A stretch of DNA of 64,000 nucleotides, taken from NCBI RefSeq assembly GCF_009862785.1, contig NZ_WWHU01000001.1, positions 434,001 to 498,000 on the forward strand, written 5' to 3'. Positions 18,271 to 28,886 of the stretch are shown piece by piece. The stretch's first letter is position 1. Every line of letters starts with the position of its first letter. The notes below the pieces were generated by a model. It saw nothing but the letters and a program-made list of their open reading frames with translations. It ran no database searches and was not told the origin of the DNA. Both the position numbers and the translations under genes were made by a program. Source of the DNA: Gordonia sp. SID5947. Its GTDB lineage: Bacteria > Actinomycetota > Actinomycetes > Mycobacteriales > Mycobacteriaceae.

Positions 18271-19317
18271 GTGAACGCACGCCACGAGCAGCCGGACGGC
18301 GAATCCGACCGGCGCTCTCCGCACACGGAGCCGGGCGACGCTGTCCGCCGGTCCGGCGAGTTCGGACATCTGCCGGTGATGGCCGACCGGATGGTGGAAC
18401 TCATCACGGCGGCATTCCCCGGGGCCGGCAGCACCCCCGTCTTCGTGGACGGCACGCTCGGTGCCGGTGGTCACACCGAACTCATCCTGCGCGCCGATCC
18501 TCGTGTGCGGGTGATCGGTATCGACCGGGACAGCAACGCCCTCGACATCGCACGCGACCGGCTGTCGGAGTTCGGTGATCGGATCACGTTCCATCAGGCC
18601 CGATTCGACGAGATCGGCGAGGTGCTCACCGACGCCGGCGTCGACCTCGTCGACGCGGTGCTCTTCGACCTCGGTGTGTCGTCCATGCAACTCGACCGCC
18701 CCGACCGCGGTTTCGCCTACGCGGTCGACGCGCCGCTCGACATGCGGATGAACTCTTCCGAGACCACAACTGCGGCAGACATTCTCAATACCTATTCACA
18801 CGGCGACCTGGCGCGCATCCTCTCCGAGTACGGCGAGGAGCGGTTCGCCGGGAAGATCGCGTCGGCGATCGTGCGGGAGCGTGACCGGGAGCCGTTCACC
18901 ACCAGCGCCCGCCTCGTCGAGCTGCTCTACGCCGCCATACCGGCCGCCACGCGCAGGACCGGCGGGCATCCCGCGAAGCGTACCTTCCAGGCGTTGCGTA
19001 TCGAGGTCAACCACGAACTCGATGCGCTCCGTCGCGCGCTGCCCGCGGCGCTGTCGGTCCTGCGGGTCGGTGGGCGGGTCGCCGTGATGAGCTATCAGTC
19101 GTTGGAGGACCGGATAGTCAAGCGGGAGTTCGTCACTCGCACCACATCTACGTCACCGCTCGGACTCCCGGTCGAATTGCCGGATTCCGCACCGGATTTC
19201 CGTCTGATCACCCGCGGCGCCGAGCGAGCGAACGACCAGGAACAAGCGGAGAACCCTCGGTCAGCCCCGGTGCGTGTCCGGGTGATCGAACGTGTCGACG
19301 AGAAGGATCGCGCATGA
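18271..19317 (+). CDS. rsmH: 16S rRNA (cytosine-1402-N4)-methyltransferase
   Basis: SAM-dependent methyltransferase (formerly mraW), 348 aa. Motifs seen: [14 protein letters not shown] at the start of the domain, the SAM-binding [38 protein letters not shown], and [17 protein letters not shown] at 18271 is selected because of an excellent GAGGAGGAGG site at 18259-18268. An in-frame ATG at 18100 would extend it by 57 residues, but that stretch overlaps the leader RNA. The 3' end overlaps the ftsL-like gene by ATGA. Confidence 0.9.
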   Translation: MNARHEQPDGESDRRSPHTEPGDAVRRSGEFGHLPVMADRMVELITAAFPGAGSTPVFVDGTLGAGGHTELILRADPRVRVIGIDRDSNALDIARDRLSEFGDRITFHQARFDEIGEVLTDAGVDLVDAVLFDLGVSSMQLDRPDRGFAYAVDAPLDMRMNSSETTTAADILNTYSHGDLARILSEYGEERFAGKIASAIVRERDREPFTTSARLVELLYAAIPAATRRTGGHPAKRTFQALRIEVNHELDALRRALPAALSVLRVGGRVAVMSYQSLEDRIVKREFVTRTTSTSPLGLPVELPDSAPDFRLITRGAERANDQEQAENPRSAPVRVRVIERVDEKDRA

Positions 19318-20204
19318 CCCTGTTGCAGGACATCGAGATCGACGATGACCATGTCGGTGCGGACGAGATCCGCCGGAGCCGACGGCATTCGGGATACGAG
19401 AGCGAACGGGCGACCCGGTCGCGCGCGGCGCAGCGCGCGATCGATCGTCGGCGCAAGCGACTCGAGCGCGATGAGCGGGCCGACCAGATCGCCGGCCGGT
19501 CAAAGGCGAAGGCGATGCCCGTGGCGGGTCGTCCGCTCTCGGTGCGTGCCCGAATCGCCGGAATTCCCTTCGTGGTACCGGTGCTCGCCCTCCTCGTGGT
19601 CGGCCTCGGCCTGAGCCTGCTGCTCTCGACGAAGGCCGCGGCCGATTCGTATCGACTCGGTGAGGAGCGTCAGGCGAATCAGGCGCTGCTCGATCGCCGT
19701 GACTCGCTCAAGCGGAGTTACGAATCAGGCGACTCGGCACCAGAACTGTCCGACAAGGCATCTCGTCTGGGCATGATCCCGGCGAAGAACCCGGCTCGGA
19801 TGGTCGTGAACGGCACCGGACGGCCGCGGGTGATCGGCGATCCCGAAGCCGCGCAGGGTCGCGCCATGCGTTCGATCAACCCGCCGACCGGTCCCGATCC
19901 GGTGTCCAGCATCGACCCGAAGAAGGTCGACGACTCCGAGGGGCTTCCGGGCGGCACCATGTCATCCACTGGCACGCAGCAGGATTCGTCGACGGAGCCG
20001 TCGTCCGGATCGGCTGCCGGCGCGACGTCGAACCCGGCGCCCGCCCCGACGACGGCGCCCGGCGCGTCGTCGGCCACCACGCCAGATGCCGCGGCACCGG
20101 GACCGGGGGCGGCCGCGCCGCCCGCGCCCGCCGTCCGCCCGGCGCCCAACGTACTGCCGACGAACCAGAACGCGCCGGGCGCAAATTCGCCGGAATCCCG
20201 CTAA
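19314..20204 (+). CDS. FtsL-like cell division membrane protein (Rv2164c position)
   Basis: 296 aa bitopic protein. A highly charged cytoplasmic N-terminus (~80 residues) is followed by one helix ([22 protein letters not shown]), a short coiled segment ([20 protein letters not shown]) typical of FtsL/FtsB, and the conserved [14 protein letters not shown] block. The C-terminal ~100 residues are a low-complexity Pro/Ala/Gly/Ser tail. In mycobacteria the Rv2164c protein is a Pro/Ala-rich FtsL-like divisome component. ATGA overlap with rsmH shows coupling. Divisome role is inferred from position and topology, not from a sequence motif. Confidence 0.8.
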   Translation: MTLLQDIEIDDDHVGADEIRRSRRHSGYESERATRSRAAQRAIDRRRKRLERDERADQIAGRSKAKAMPVAGRPLSVRARIAGIPFVVPVLALLVVGLGLSLLLSTKAAADSYRLGEERQANQALLDRRDSLKRSYESGDSAPELSDKASRLGMIPAKNPARMVVNGTGRPRVIGDPEAAQGRAMRSINPPTGPDPVSSIDPKKVDDSEGLPGGTMSSTGTQQDSSTEPSSGSAAGATSNPAPAPTTAPGASSATTPDAAAPGPGAAAPPAPAVRPAPNVLPTNQNAPGANSPESR

Positions 20205-20225
20205 CAGCGTGGACAATTGGCAACC

Positions 20226-22142
20226 ATGACACGTGCCGTCTTCCAGCGTTTCGACGCGGGTTCGTCAGGTCGCGGTCGAGGCGGCCGTGGTGGTGCCGGA
20301 GGTGGTCGCGGAGGTTCCGGCGCCGGCGCAGGCGGCCCGCAGCGTCCTGAGACATTTCTGGGTCGAAGCCGGATCGCCGGGGCGCTGGTGATCCTCGCGG
20401 TGATCGCAGTGGCGGTCCGGATGATCGTGGTGCACACCGTGGAAGCGTCGTCGATCTCGGCCCAGGCGGCCCAACAGCGGGAGTACACCCAGATCCTCAC
20501 CGCCAAACGCGGCGCCATCCTCGATCGCAACGGCCGTCCGTTGGCCTACACCGACGAGGCGCGATCGCTCACCTTCCTGCCCAAGGCGGTGCGCAAGACG
20601 ATCGACGAGGCGCACCAAAAGGATGCCGCGTTGCCCGATGTGGACGACCGCCTCGGTGAGATCGCGAAAGGCGTGTCCTCGGCGCTCGGCGGCTCGATCA
20701 GTGAGCAAGATCTGTTGTCGAAACTCAAGAGCGACGACACCTTCGTCTATCTCGCCCGATCGGTGAGCCCCGAGGTGGCCAACAAGATCACCGAGGAGTT
20801 CCCGGAGGTGGGGGCAGATCCGCAGAGCATCCGCCTCTATCCCGGAGGGTCGTTGGGCGCCAACATCATCGGCGACGTGAACTACGACGGCAACGGCCTG
20901 GTCGGCCTCGAGGCATCCCTCGATTCGCAACTGGCGGGTACCAACGGTTCCAAGACCTACGATCGAGGTTCCGACGGGGCGATCATCCCGGGCAGCACCC
21001 GCAATGTGCATCCGGCGATCAACGGCGCGACCGTCCGGCTCACGATCGACTCCGATGTCCAGTGGTTCGTGCAGAGTCAGGTGTCGGCGGCCAAGGCCGC
21101 ATCGGGTGCCAAGAACGCCTCGGCCGTGGTGCTCGACGCCAAGACCGGCGAGGTGGTCGCGATGGCGAACGACAACACGTTCAACGCATCGCAGCCACTG
21201 GCAGACCAGCAGAACGCCGACCTCGGCAATCGTGCGGTCACATCGCCGTTCGAGCCCGGTTCGGTCAACAAGATCATCACCGCCTCGGCCGCCATCGAGT
21301 ACGGCGTCACCACACCGACGGAGGTCCATCGCGTCCCCGGCAGCATCAACATGTCGGGTGTGACGGTCAACGATGCCTGGTCTCACGGTGTCGAGCCGTT
21401 CACGACGACGGGGATCTTCGGCAAGTCGTCGAACGTCGGGACCCTGATGCTCGCCCAGAAGGTCGGGGAGAAGCGGTTTGCGGACTTGGTGGACAGATTC
21501 GGTCTCGGGCAACGCACTGGTGTGGGGTTGCCCGCCGAGAGTGCCGGCGAGGTCCCGGCGCTGAGTCAGTGGTCGGGCGGTTCGTTCGCGAATCTGCCCA
21601 TCGGACAGGGCTTGTCGATGACGTTGCTGCAGATGACGGGGATGTATCAGACCATCGCCAACAACGGCGTCCGGGTGCCGCCGCGGATCATCGAGTCCGA
21701 GCGGCGCGATGGCCGCGACACCGAGGACCTGGCTCGGCCAGACGGCGTGCGAGTGGTCAGTCCCCGGACCGCGGAGACGGTCCGGAACATGTTCCGGGCT
21801 GTCATGCAGAAGGACCCGATGGGCGTACAGCAGGGGACCGGTTACACGGGAGCGGTCGCGGGTTACCAGATGTCGGGCAAGACGGGTACCGCCCAGCAGG
21901 TCGACCCGAGTTGTGGTTGCTACTCGAATTCCAACTACAACATCACCTTCGCGGGTATCGCTCCGGCCGATAACCCCCGCTACGTGATCGGCATCATGCT
22001 GGACAATCCCAAGCGCAGCTCCGACGGTAGCGGTGGACAGTCGGCGGCACCGATGTATGGCACCATCGCGTCGTGGTTGCTGCAGCGCGACCGTGTACCC
22101 CTCTCGGGTCCCGCGCCGCGGCTGACCCTGGAGGCGCGCTGA
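20226..22142 (+). CDS. pbpB: Septal peptidoglycan transpeptidase (PBP3/FtsI type)
   Basis: Class B penicillin-binding protein, 638 aa, crosslinking septal peptidoglycan. A Gly-rich cytoplasmic N-terminus precedes one transmembrane anchor (RIAGALVILAVIAVAVRMIVV, ~residues 49-69). The pedestal domain includes RGAILDRNGRPLAYT. The transpeptidase motifs are SVNK (catalytic Ser ~346), SSN (~401) and KTGT (~552). ATG at 20226 is used; TTG at 20217 is in frame but less likely. It is 21 bases after the ftsL-like gene and is the target of beta-lactams. A 163-base gap follows before murE. Confidence 0.93.
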   Translation: MTRAVFQRFDAGSSGRGRGGRGGAGGGRGGSGAGAGGPQRPETFLGRSRIAGALVILAVIAVAVRMIVVHTVEASSISAQAAQQREYTQILTAKRGAILDRNGRPLAYTDEARSLTFLPKAVRKTIDEAHQKDAALPDVDDRLGEIAKGVSSALGGSISEQDLLSKLKSDDTFVYLARSVSPEVANKITEEFPEVGADPQSIRLYPGGSLGANIIGDVNYDGNGLVGLEASLDSQLAGTNGSKTYDRGSDGAIIPGSTRNVHPAINGATVRLTIDSDVQWFVQSQVSAAKAASGAKNASAVVLDAKTGEVVAMANDNTFNASQPLADQQNADLGNRAVTSPFEPGSVNKIITASAAIEYGVTTPTEVHRVPGSINMSGVTVNDAWSHGVEPFTTTGIFGKSSNVGTLMLAQKVGEKRFADLVDRFGLGQRTGVGLPAESAGEVPALSQWSGGSFANLPIGQGLSMTLLQMTGMYQTIANNGVRVPPRIIESERRDGRDTEDLARPDGVRVVSPRTAETVRNMFRAVMQKDPMGVQQGTGYTGAVAGYQMSGKTGTAQQVDPSCGCYSNSNYNITFAGIAPADNPRYVIGIMLDNPKRSSDGSGGQSAAPMYGTIASWLLQRDRVPLSGPAPRLTLEAR

Positions 22143-22305
22143 CCGCAGGGGGTCAGGCGACGAAGGGCGCGCACCGATGTCGATCGCGTGCGCATCCATA
22201 CTCACCCGTAACGGACAGGGTTCGCGCTGACGGTATCGTGAGTGCGTTCCGGCGAGCCCGACCCGGGCCGCCCGAGTCGAGCAACGAGGGAGGCGGGAGG
22301 CACAG

Positions 22306-23930
22306 ATGGCGTCTACTCGCCGTACCCGGGCGAAGCCCGGCACGGGAATGCTTCGTCCGAGCACCGTGGCACCGACGCCGGTATCCGTGTTGTCCACGGC
22401 AACCGGCGCACGAGTGGATCTCATCGGCTCCGCGTCCGCGGACACCGAGGTCACCGGCGTGACCTTGCGTGCCCAGGACGTGGTTCCGGGGATCTGTTCG
22501 CTGCGCTGCCCGGCGGGCGCACCCATGGCGCCCGCTTCGCAGATCAGGCGGTTGCCGCCGGTGCAACCGCGGTGCTCACCGATCCGGCGGGGCGCGCCGA
22601 GCTGACCGAGGTCCTCGGTTCCGACGCGACATGCGCGGTTCTCATCCATCCGAATCCGCGAGAGGTACTCGGTCCGGTCAGCGCCCGGATCTTCGGCTAC
22701 CCGTCGTTGCGACTGAAGCTGATCGGGATAACCGGCACCTCGGGCAAGACCACGACCGCCTACATGGTGGAGGCGGCCCTGCTCGCCGCGGGGCACTCGG
22801 TCGGCCTGATGGGCACGGTGCAGACGCGTATCAACGGCGTCGCACAGCCCAGTGCACTCACGACGCCCGAGGCCCCGACCCTGCAGGCGATGCTGGCGAC
22901 GATGCTCGAGCGTGGTGTCGATGCGGTGGTGATGGAGGTGTCGAGCCACGCCCTCGCGCTCGGTCGCGTCGACGGTGCCCAGTTCGCGATCGGGGCGTTC
23001 ACCAATCTCTCGCAGGACCACCTGGATTTCCATCACTCGATGAGGGCCTACTTCGACGCCAAGGCACGACTGTTCGCGCCGTCGTCGCCGACGCACGCGG
23101 TGCGGCCGATCATCTGCGTCGATGACGAGTGGGGACGGCGGATGGTCGACATCGCCCGTTCGGACAAGCAGTCACCGCCGGTGACGGTGTCGACCGGGCC
23201 GGTGCCGGCTCACTGGCATGCCGGGCCGTCGACGGTGGACGCCGACGGCGCCCAGCACGTGACCGTCACGGGGCCCGGCGGCGACCAGGAGCTGGTGGTA
23301 CCCCTGCCCGGGCGCTACAACGTGGCGAACGCCCTGACCGCGGTGGCCATCGCCGTCGGCGCAGGCGTCACCCCGGCGGCGGCGATCGGTGCGATCGCCG
23401 ACGTCTCGGTTCCCGGCCGGCTCGAGCGGATCGACCGGGGACAGGATTTCCTCGTCGTCGTCGACTATGCCCACAAGCCGGCCGCGCTCGAGGCGGTGAT
23501 CGCCACCCTGCGGGACCAGACCCGAGGGCGGATCGCGGTGGTGGTCGGTGCGGGTGGCGACCGGGATGCGGGTAAACGGCCGATGATGGGTGAGATCGCC
23601 GTTCGCGGTGCCGAACTCGTCATCGTCACCGACGACAATCCGCGCACCGAGGACGCGGCGGCCATTCGCGCAGAGGTCCTCGGCGGTGCCCGCGCCCCCG
23701 ATGTCGGCGGCCCAGCCCACGAGGTCAGGGAGATCGGCGATCGGGCCGCGGCCATCGCCGCGGCTATCGCCTGGGCGGAGCCGGGTGACACCGTGCTCAT
23801 CGCGGGCAAAGGACATGAGACCGGGCAGGAGGTCGACGGCGTCAAACACCCGTTCGACGACCGCCTGGTCGCCGGGGCCGCACTCGATGCATCGATCGCA
23901 CAGCCGACCACGGGGGAGGGCGGTTCGTGA
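22306..23930 (+). CDS. murE: UDP-MurNAc-tripeptide synthetase MurE, frameshifted as sequenced
   Basis: Adds meso-diaminopimelate to UDP-MurNAc-L-Ala-D-Glu. ATG at 22306 has GGGAGG upstream. The first ~60 residues lie in one frame and end with [14 protein letters not shown]; the rest resumes in another frame with [17 protein letters not shown]. Adding one G to the GGGG run at 22488-22491 restores the conserved VxPGDLFAAL and a 541-residue protein. Intact motifs include the ATP loop [50 protein letters not shown], and the DAP-recognition DDNPRTED. MurE is essential, so I infer a base-calling error. It overlaps murF (GTGA). Confidence 0.9.
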
Positions 23931-24484
23931 CCACCACACCGACTGTTCTCGTCGCGTCGTCGGTTCGTGTCGACGACGTGCGGGTCATGCTGCGTCGACT
24001 GGTCGAGGCAGGCGCTACGCCTGCCGGCGCCGATCAGGTCCGTACCTGGGCGATCCTGGGCGAACTCGCCGCCGACGACGGGCTCACGGAGAACGAACTC
24101 GTCGTCGAACACGACCGTCTGGGCCGGCAGATCGTGCGGCTGGCCGTCGACAAGACGCTGTGCGTCGGAGAGTCGCGCGCGGTGCGCGCACTGCACCAGG
24201 GGACCGTCATGGAGGGGTCGTGGGGCGACGAGGTCCGGATGGTCGCGACCGTCGATGAGGCACGTGATCTGCTGACCTCCGACGAGTGGCGCCCAGGGCC
24301 GGGCGACGTGGTCCTGCTGGCCGCGGCCGACCCGGCGGTCGCGGAACTCGTGGAGCTCTGGCCCGAGCCCGGGGGCATCGCGGGTGGCAGCGCCGAGCAC
24401 GAGACAACCGGGCGCGCGGGCACCACGACCGAAGGTACGGGGGACGGGCCATCGAGCATGTCGACGACGAGGACGAACGAGTGA
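23927..24484 (+). CDS. murF: MurF, C-terminal part only (N-terminal and ATP-binding regions missing)
   Basis: Only 185 aa, against ~500 for UDP-MurNAc-tripeptide-D-alanyl-D-alanine ligase. The segment [14 protein letters not shown]...[10 protein letters not shown] and the following [13 protein letters not shown]...[11 protein letters not shown] match the MurF C-terminal domain. The N-terminal UDP-binding domain and the GTxGKTxTK ATP loop are absent. GTG start overlaps murE by GTGA and the spacing to mraY is normal, so the gap is an in-frame loss of roughly 1 kb near codon 18. The tail after residue ~150 is Gly/Thr-rich. MurF is essential; either the assembly lost this segment or another copy exists outside the window. 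Confidence 0.75.
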   Translation: MTTTPTVLVASSVRVDDVRVMLRRLVEAGATPAGADQVRTWAILGELAADDGLTENELVVEHDRLGRQIVRLAVDKTLCVGESRAVRALHQGTVMEGSWGDEVRMVATVDEARDLLTSDEWRPGPGDVVLLAAADPAVAELVELWPEPGGIAGGSAEHETTGRAGTTTEGTGDGPSSMSTTRTNE

Positions 24485-24521
24485 GGGCGGCAAGGGTGAC
24501 AGGGCAGACAGGGATGACGCG

Positions 24522-25616
24522 GTGACACAGATCCTGATCGCGGGTGGCATCGCGCTCGCGGTGTCGATCCTCCTCACACCGTTCCTGATCCGGTTGTTCA
24601 CCCGGCAGGGGTTCGGGCAGGAGATCCGGGTCGAAGGCCCGCAGAGCCACCAGACCAAACGCGGTACCCCGTCGATGGGTGGCGTGGCGATCCTGGTCGC
24701 GTTGTGGGCGGGCTATCTGGGCTCCCACATCGTCGGGATGTTCACCGGCGGAACGGGCGTCACCGCGTCGGGACTGCTCGTCCTGGGCTTGGCCACCGCG
24801 CTGGGCGGCGTCGGGTTCCTCGACGACATCATCAAGATCCGCAAACACCGGAATCTCGGTCTCAACAAGACCGCGAAGTCGCTGGGGCAGTTCGCCGCCG
24901 CGATCCTTTTCGGCGTGCTGGTGCTGCAGTTCCGCAACGACGCCGGGTACACACCGGCGAGCACGAATCTGTCGTACGTCCGGGACATCGACGCGATCTC
25001 CATGTGGGCGGTCGTCTTCGTGGTGTTCTGCTGGCTCGTGGTCGCGGCGTGGTCGAATGCGGTGAATTTCACCGACGGCCTCGACGGGCTCGCGGCCGGC
25101 TCGATGGCGATGGTGCTGGGTTCCTATGTCCTGGTCACCTTTTGGCAGTACCGCAATGCGTGCTCCGGAGGGCCCAAGTCGACCCAGGAGATCACGCCGG
25201 GTTGCTATGTGGTCCGTGATCCACTCGACCTCGCCCTGATCGCGGTGGCCGGTGGTGGCGCGTGTCTCGGCTTCCTGTGGTGGAACGCCGCACCGGCCAA
25301 GATCTTCATGGGCGACACCGGGTCGTTGGCCCTCGGCGGGATGCTCGCCGGCCTGTCGATCACGACCCGCACCGAATTGCTCGCGGTGGTCATCGGTGCG
25401 CTGTTCGTCGCCGAGATCATCTCGGTGGTGATCCAGATCGCGTTCTTCCGCACCACGGGCCGCCGCGTGTTCCGGATGGCGCCGTTCCATCACCATTTCG
25501 AACTGGGCGGCTGGGCCGAGACCACGGTGATCATCAGGTTCTGGTTGCTGACGGCCATCGCCTGTGCGTTGGGTCTGTCGTTGTTCTACAGCGAGTTCCT
25601 GGCCGTCAGTGGCTGA
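24522..25616 (+). CDS. mraY: Phospho-N-acetylmuramoyl-pentapeptide-transferase (MraY/MurX)
   Basis: Integral membrane enzyme (364 aa, ten predicted helices) that transfers phospho-MurNAc-pentapeptide to decaprenyl phosphate, making lipid I. Conserved blocks: [15 protein letters not shown], the metal/catalytic aspartates in [11 protein letters not shown] and [33 protein letters not shown], and the histidine cluster [15 protein letters not shown] at 24522 matches the mycobacterial N-terminus (R/TQILIA). Gene length is normal. Its stop overlaps the murD start by 8 bases. Confidence 0.95.
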   Translation: MTQILIAGGIALAVSILLTPFLIRLFTRQGFGQEIRVEGPQSHQTKRGTPSMGGVAILVALWAGYLGSHIVGMFTGGTGVTASGLLVLGLATALGGVGFLDDIIKIRKHRNLGLNKTAKSLGQFAAAILFGVLVLQFRNDAGYTPASTNLSYVRDIDAISMWAVVFVVFCWLVVAAWSNAVNFTDGLDGLAAGSMAMVLGSYVLVTFWQYRNACSGGPKSTQEITPGCYVVRDPLDLALIAVAGGGACLGFLWWNAAPAKIFMGDTGSLALGGMLAGLSITTRTELLAVVIGALFVAEIISVVIQIAFFRTTGRRVFRMAPFHHHFELGGWAETTVIIRFWLLTAIACALGLSLFYSEFLAVSG

Positions 25617-27195
25617 TCAGCGGCCCGACATCGATGTGACCGCACTGTCGGGGACGACGGTGCTGGTGGCCGGTGCCGGCACCGCGGGCCGGTCGGCGGC
25701 TCGATACCTGCTCGACGTGGGGGCGCAGGTGACGGTGGCCGATGCCCGGTTCGGCCCGGACGAACCCGTCGCCGACGAGCTGTCCGATCTCGGCGCGCAA
25801 CTGGTGGGCACCGCGTCGCTTCTCGACGACGAATGGCCGGCGGAGCCCGCCCTGGTGATTGCTTCGCCGGGGTTCTCGCCGACACATCCGCTGATCGTCC
25901 GCGCGCTCGAGGCCGGCGTACCCATCTGGGGTGAGGTGGAGCTCGCCTGGCGCGTCGATCGCGCCGGGCTGCTCGGCGAGCCCCGCATCTGGCTGGTCGT
26001 CACGGGAACGAACGGCAAGACCACGACCACGTCGATGCTCACGGAGATCGTCGTCGGCGCCGGTCGCTCGGCCGCGGCGTGCGGCAACATCGGCCTGCCG
26101 GCGCTCGATGCGATGCGGCAGACCCCGCGGGTCGACATCCTGTGCGCAGAGTTGTCGTCGTTCCAGCTGCACTGGGCGCCGTCGGTGGCACCTGATGCAG
26201 GCGTGGTGCTCAACATCGCCGACGACCATCTCGACTGGCACGGATCGTTCGACGCGTACGCCGAGGCAAAAGGTGCAGCACTGCGCGGCGCCGTCGGGCT
26301 CGTCGGCCTCGACGACCGGACCGCGTCGTCGCTGCCGGTCGCCGGACGCCGCGTCGGCTTCACCCTGGAACCACCGCGCGACGGTGAGCTCGGTGTGACC
26401 GATGCGCAGATCGTCGACCGAGCCTTCGGGCCGCCGGGGACGGCCCGCCCGATCATCGAGACGGCAGCCATCCACCCGCCCGGCCCATCCGGCGTTGCCG
26501 ATGCCCTGGCGGCGACGGGACTCGCGCTCGCGGCAGGGATCCCGACCGCGGCGGTCGCCGAGGCGTTGCGCGGCTTCCGGCCTGCAGCGCACCGCGGCGA
26601 GGTGGTGGCCCGCGTCGAGGATCTCGACTACATCGACGATTCGAAGGCGACCAATCCGCATGCCGCCGAGGCCGCGATCGCGGGGCATCGGCGGGTGGTG
26701 CTCGTTGCAGGCGGACTGCTCAAGGGCGCCCGGGTCGACGACATGATCCGACACACGCGGGACCGACTCGCCGGGGTCGTCGCGATCGGCCGTGATCGCG
26801 AGTCGATCGTCGACGCGATCTCGCGACACGCCCCAGAAGTCCCAACAGTCACAGTATTCACAGGGGACGATGGTCGCGTGACTGTTCAGCACGCGACCCC
26901 AACCCTCGGGAACGAACTGCCCGCCGGACTGAGCACCCCGGCCGAACCGCCCTCGGCGGCCGTCGGATCCGACGACACCGAGTCCGATCGTGCCGCGGTT
27001 GCCGTCATGGGCCGAGCGGTCGAGGTGGCCGCGCATCTGGCCCGAACCGCCGAGGACCGCCCGGACGCGGTGTTGTTGGCCCCGGCGGCGGCCTCGCTCG
27101 ACATGTTCGCGGGGTACGGCAGGCGCGGCGACGCGTTCGCGGCGGCCGCGCGGTCCCTCCCGGGAGCGGTCGACGTGAGCGGAACATCTCGATGA
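25609..27195 (+). CDS. murD: UDP-N-acetylmuramoylalanine-D-glutamate ligase
   Basis: Cytoplasmic Mur ligase (528 aa) adding D-glutamate. An N-terminal Rossmann-like domain ([17 protein letters not shown]) is followed by the ATP loop [15 protein letters not shown] (~residue 130), the [21 protein letters not shown] block, and the C-terminal [17 protein letters not shown]. It is somewhat longer than the ~490 aa M. tuberculosis enzyme because of an extra segment at ~430-460 (after [13 protein letters not shown]), before [16 protein letters not shown] start lies within the end of mraY. It overlaps ftsW by ATGA. Confidence 0.93.
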   Translation: MADQRPDIDVTALSGTTVLVAGAGTAGRSAARYLLDVGAQVTVADARFGPDEPVADELSDLGAQLVGTASLLDDEWPAEPALVIASPGFSPTHPLIVRALEAGVPIWGEVELAWRVDRAGLLGEPRIWLVVTGTNGKTTTTSMLTEIVVGAGRSAAACGNIGLPALDAMRQTPRVDILCAELSSFQLHWAPSVAPDAGVVLNIADDHLDWHGSFDAYAEAKGAALRGAVGLVGLDDRTASSLPVAGRRVGFTLEPPRDGELGVTDAQIVDRAFGPPGTARPIIETAAIHPPGPSGVADALAATGLALAAGIPTAAVAEALRGFRPAAHRGEVVARVEDLDYIDDSKATNPHAAEAAIAGHRRVVLVAGGLLKGARVDDMIRHTRDRLAGVVAIGRDRESIVDAISRHAPEVPTVTVFTGDDGRVTVQHATPTLGNELPAGLSTPAEPPSAAVGSDDTESDRAAVAVMGRAVEVAAHLARTAEDRPDAVLLAPAAASLDMFAGYGRRGDAFAAAARSLPGAVDVSGTSR

Positions 27196-28820
27196 GCACA
27201 AAGCAGGCGAGTACGAAATCGGCCCCCGGCAAGAAGGACTCTTCGACCGCGACGAGCACCACCTGGCCGGCCGCGGTGGTCGAGGCGGTGCGCAACCTGT
27301 TGTCGCGGCCACTCGCCTCCTACCATCTGATCCTCACGATCGCTCTTCTCCTCACCGTGTTCGGTCTGGTCATGGTGCTGTCGGCATCGTCGGTCGAGGG
27401 CTATTCCAAGGACGGGTCCTCCTACGGTCTCTTCGCGACCCAGATGATCTTCGCGCTGCTGGGCCTGGTCGGGTTCTACGTCATGCTCCGGCTGCCGGTA
27501 CGACTGCTTCGCCGAATCGCGGCGCCGCTGATGATCGTCACGACAGTGCTGCTCGCGCTGGTGCTCATCCCGGGCATCGGCACGCTGAGTCAGGGCGCGC
27601 GGCGGTGGTTCGTGATCGGCGGGCTGTCGGTGCAGCCGTCAGAGCTGGTGAAGGTTGCCCTCTGCGTCTGGGGTGCGCACCTGCTCGCCTCGAGACGACG
27701 GGACAACGCCTCGCTGAAGGAGCTGCTGATCCCGCTGGTCCCGGTGGCGATGCTGGTCTGCCTGCTGATCATCCTGGAGCCGAACCTCTCCACCACCATC
27801 ACCATCGCCATCATCGTCGGCGCGCTGCTGTGGTTCGCCGGCCTCCCGGTCAAGGTGTTCCTCACCTTCGCGGCGGTGGGCGCCGCGATCGCCGTGCTGC
27901 TCGCACTCGTCGAGGGCTACCGATCCCAGCGCGTGCTCAGCTTCCTGGGCAGCATCGACGACCCGCAGGGTGCGGGATATCAGGCTCGGCAGGCCACCTA
28001 CGCGCTCGCCAACGGCGGCGTGTTCGGCGTCGGCCTGGGGCAGAGCCGGGCGAAATGGAATTATCTGCCGAACGCCCACAACGACTTCATCTTCGCCATC
28101 ATCGGTGAGGAGTTGGGGCTGATCGGTGGGCTGCTCGTGGTGATCCTGTTCGCGATCCTCGCGTTCATCGGATTCCGGATCGCCGTTCGGTCCGTGGATC
28201 CCTTCCTGCGTCTGATGACCGGCACGATCACCGTGCTGATCACCGCCCAGGCCTTCATCAACATCGGCTACGTCATCGGTCTGCTGCCGGTCACCGGTAT
28301 CCAGCTGCCATTGCTGTCGGCAGGTGGTACGTCGACCCTGACGGTGCTCGCCATGCTCGGGTTGCTGGCCAGCGCCGCCCGACACGAGCCGGAAGCCGTG
28401 GCCGCGCTCAGCGGTGGCGAACCCGGACGCTTCGGCCGTTGGCTGCGGTTGCCGGCCCCGGTGGCATATCGCCCCACCCGTGCCGACGTTCTGCGTGATC
28501 GGCTCGATCAGCGCCGCCCCGACCGCGTTCGCGTGGCCGCGCCCGATGCGCCCTCCCGCTGGGCGCGTCTGCGTCAGGGCAAGCCCGCCGAGGACCCGGG
28601 TCGTGGCCGGGCGCGGCGCCCGGCTCCGACCACCCGGACACCGCGCACAGCCGCTGTCCGGGTCGACTACCGTACGGGGTATTCGGGAACGGGTACCCGC
28701 CGCGGCGGTCCGGTCCAGCCGCGTACGAATCGCGGCGGGAGCGGTGCTTCGGCCACCGGGCGGGCCGGGTCGGCACACCAGTGGCGGCCGGCGGGCCGTT
28801 CCACCTGGTCGCGGCACTGA
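27192..28820 (+). CDS. ftsW: Septal peptidoglycan glycosyltransferase FtsW
   Basis: SEDS-family lipid II polymerase, 542 aa with ten membrane helices from ~residue 40 to ~400. Conserved SEDS blocks: QGARRWFVIGGLSVQPSELVK, the loop AKWNYLPNAHNDFIFAIIGEELG (contains the catalytic-type Asp), and TGIQLPLLSAGGTSTL. The C-terminal ~140 residues are an Arg/Pro-rich cytoplasmic tail, longer than in most bacteria but typical of actinobacteria, where it binds FtsZ/PBP3. It starts at an ATGA overlap with murD. It should work with the PBP3 encoded upstream. Confidence 0.94.
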   Translation: MSTKQASTKSAPGKKDSSTATSTTWPAAVVEAVRNLLSRPLASYHLILTIALLLTVFGLVMVLSASSVEGYSKDGSSYGLFATQMIFALLGLVGFYVMLRLPVRLLRRIAAPLMIVTTVLLALVLIPGIGTLSQGARRWFVIGGLSVQPSELVKVALCVWGAHLLASRRRDNASLKELLIPLVPVAMLVCLLIILEPNLSTTITIAIIVGALLWFAGLPVKVFLTFAAVGAAIAVLLALVEGYRSQRVLSFLGSIDDPQGAGYQARQATYALANGGVFGVGLGQSRAKWNYLPNAHNDFIFAIIGEELGLIGGLLVVILFAILAFIGFRIAVRSVDPFLRLMTGTITVLITAQAFINIGYVIGLLPVTGIQLPLLSAGGTSTLTVLAMLGLLASAARHEPEAVAALSGGEPGRFGRWLRLPAPVAYRPTRADVLRDRLDQRRPDRVRVAAPDAPSRWARLRQGKPAEDPGRGRARRPAPTTRTPRTAAVRVDYRTGYSGTGTRRGGPVQPRTNRGGSGASATGRAGSAHQWRPAGRSTWSRH

Positions 28821-28886
28821 AGACGGTCGAGACCGCACGGCAGCCCGAACGTGGCGGCCGACGATGCGGAATGGAGTTGGGCACGG

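Noticed and set aside
20265..23096. A 943-codon minus-strand open frame across pbpB and murE
   Set aside because: It is antisense to genes with clear catalytic motifs, has no recognisable domains and is Arg/His-rich as expected for the shadow of high-GC coding DNA.
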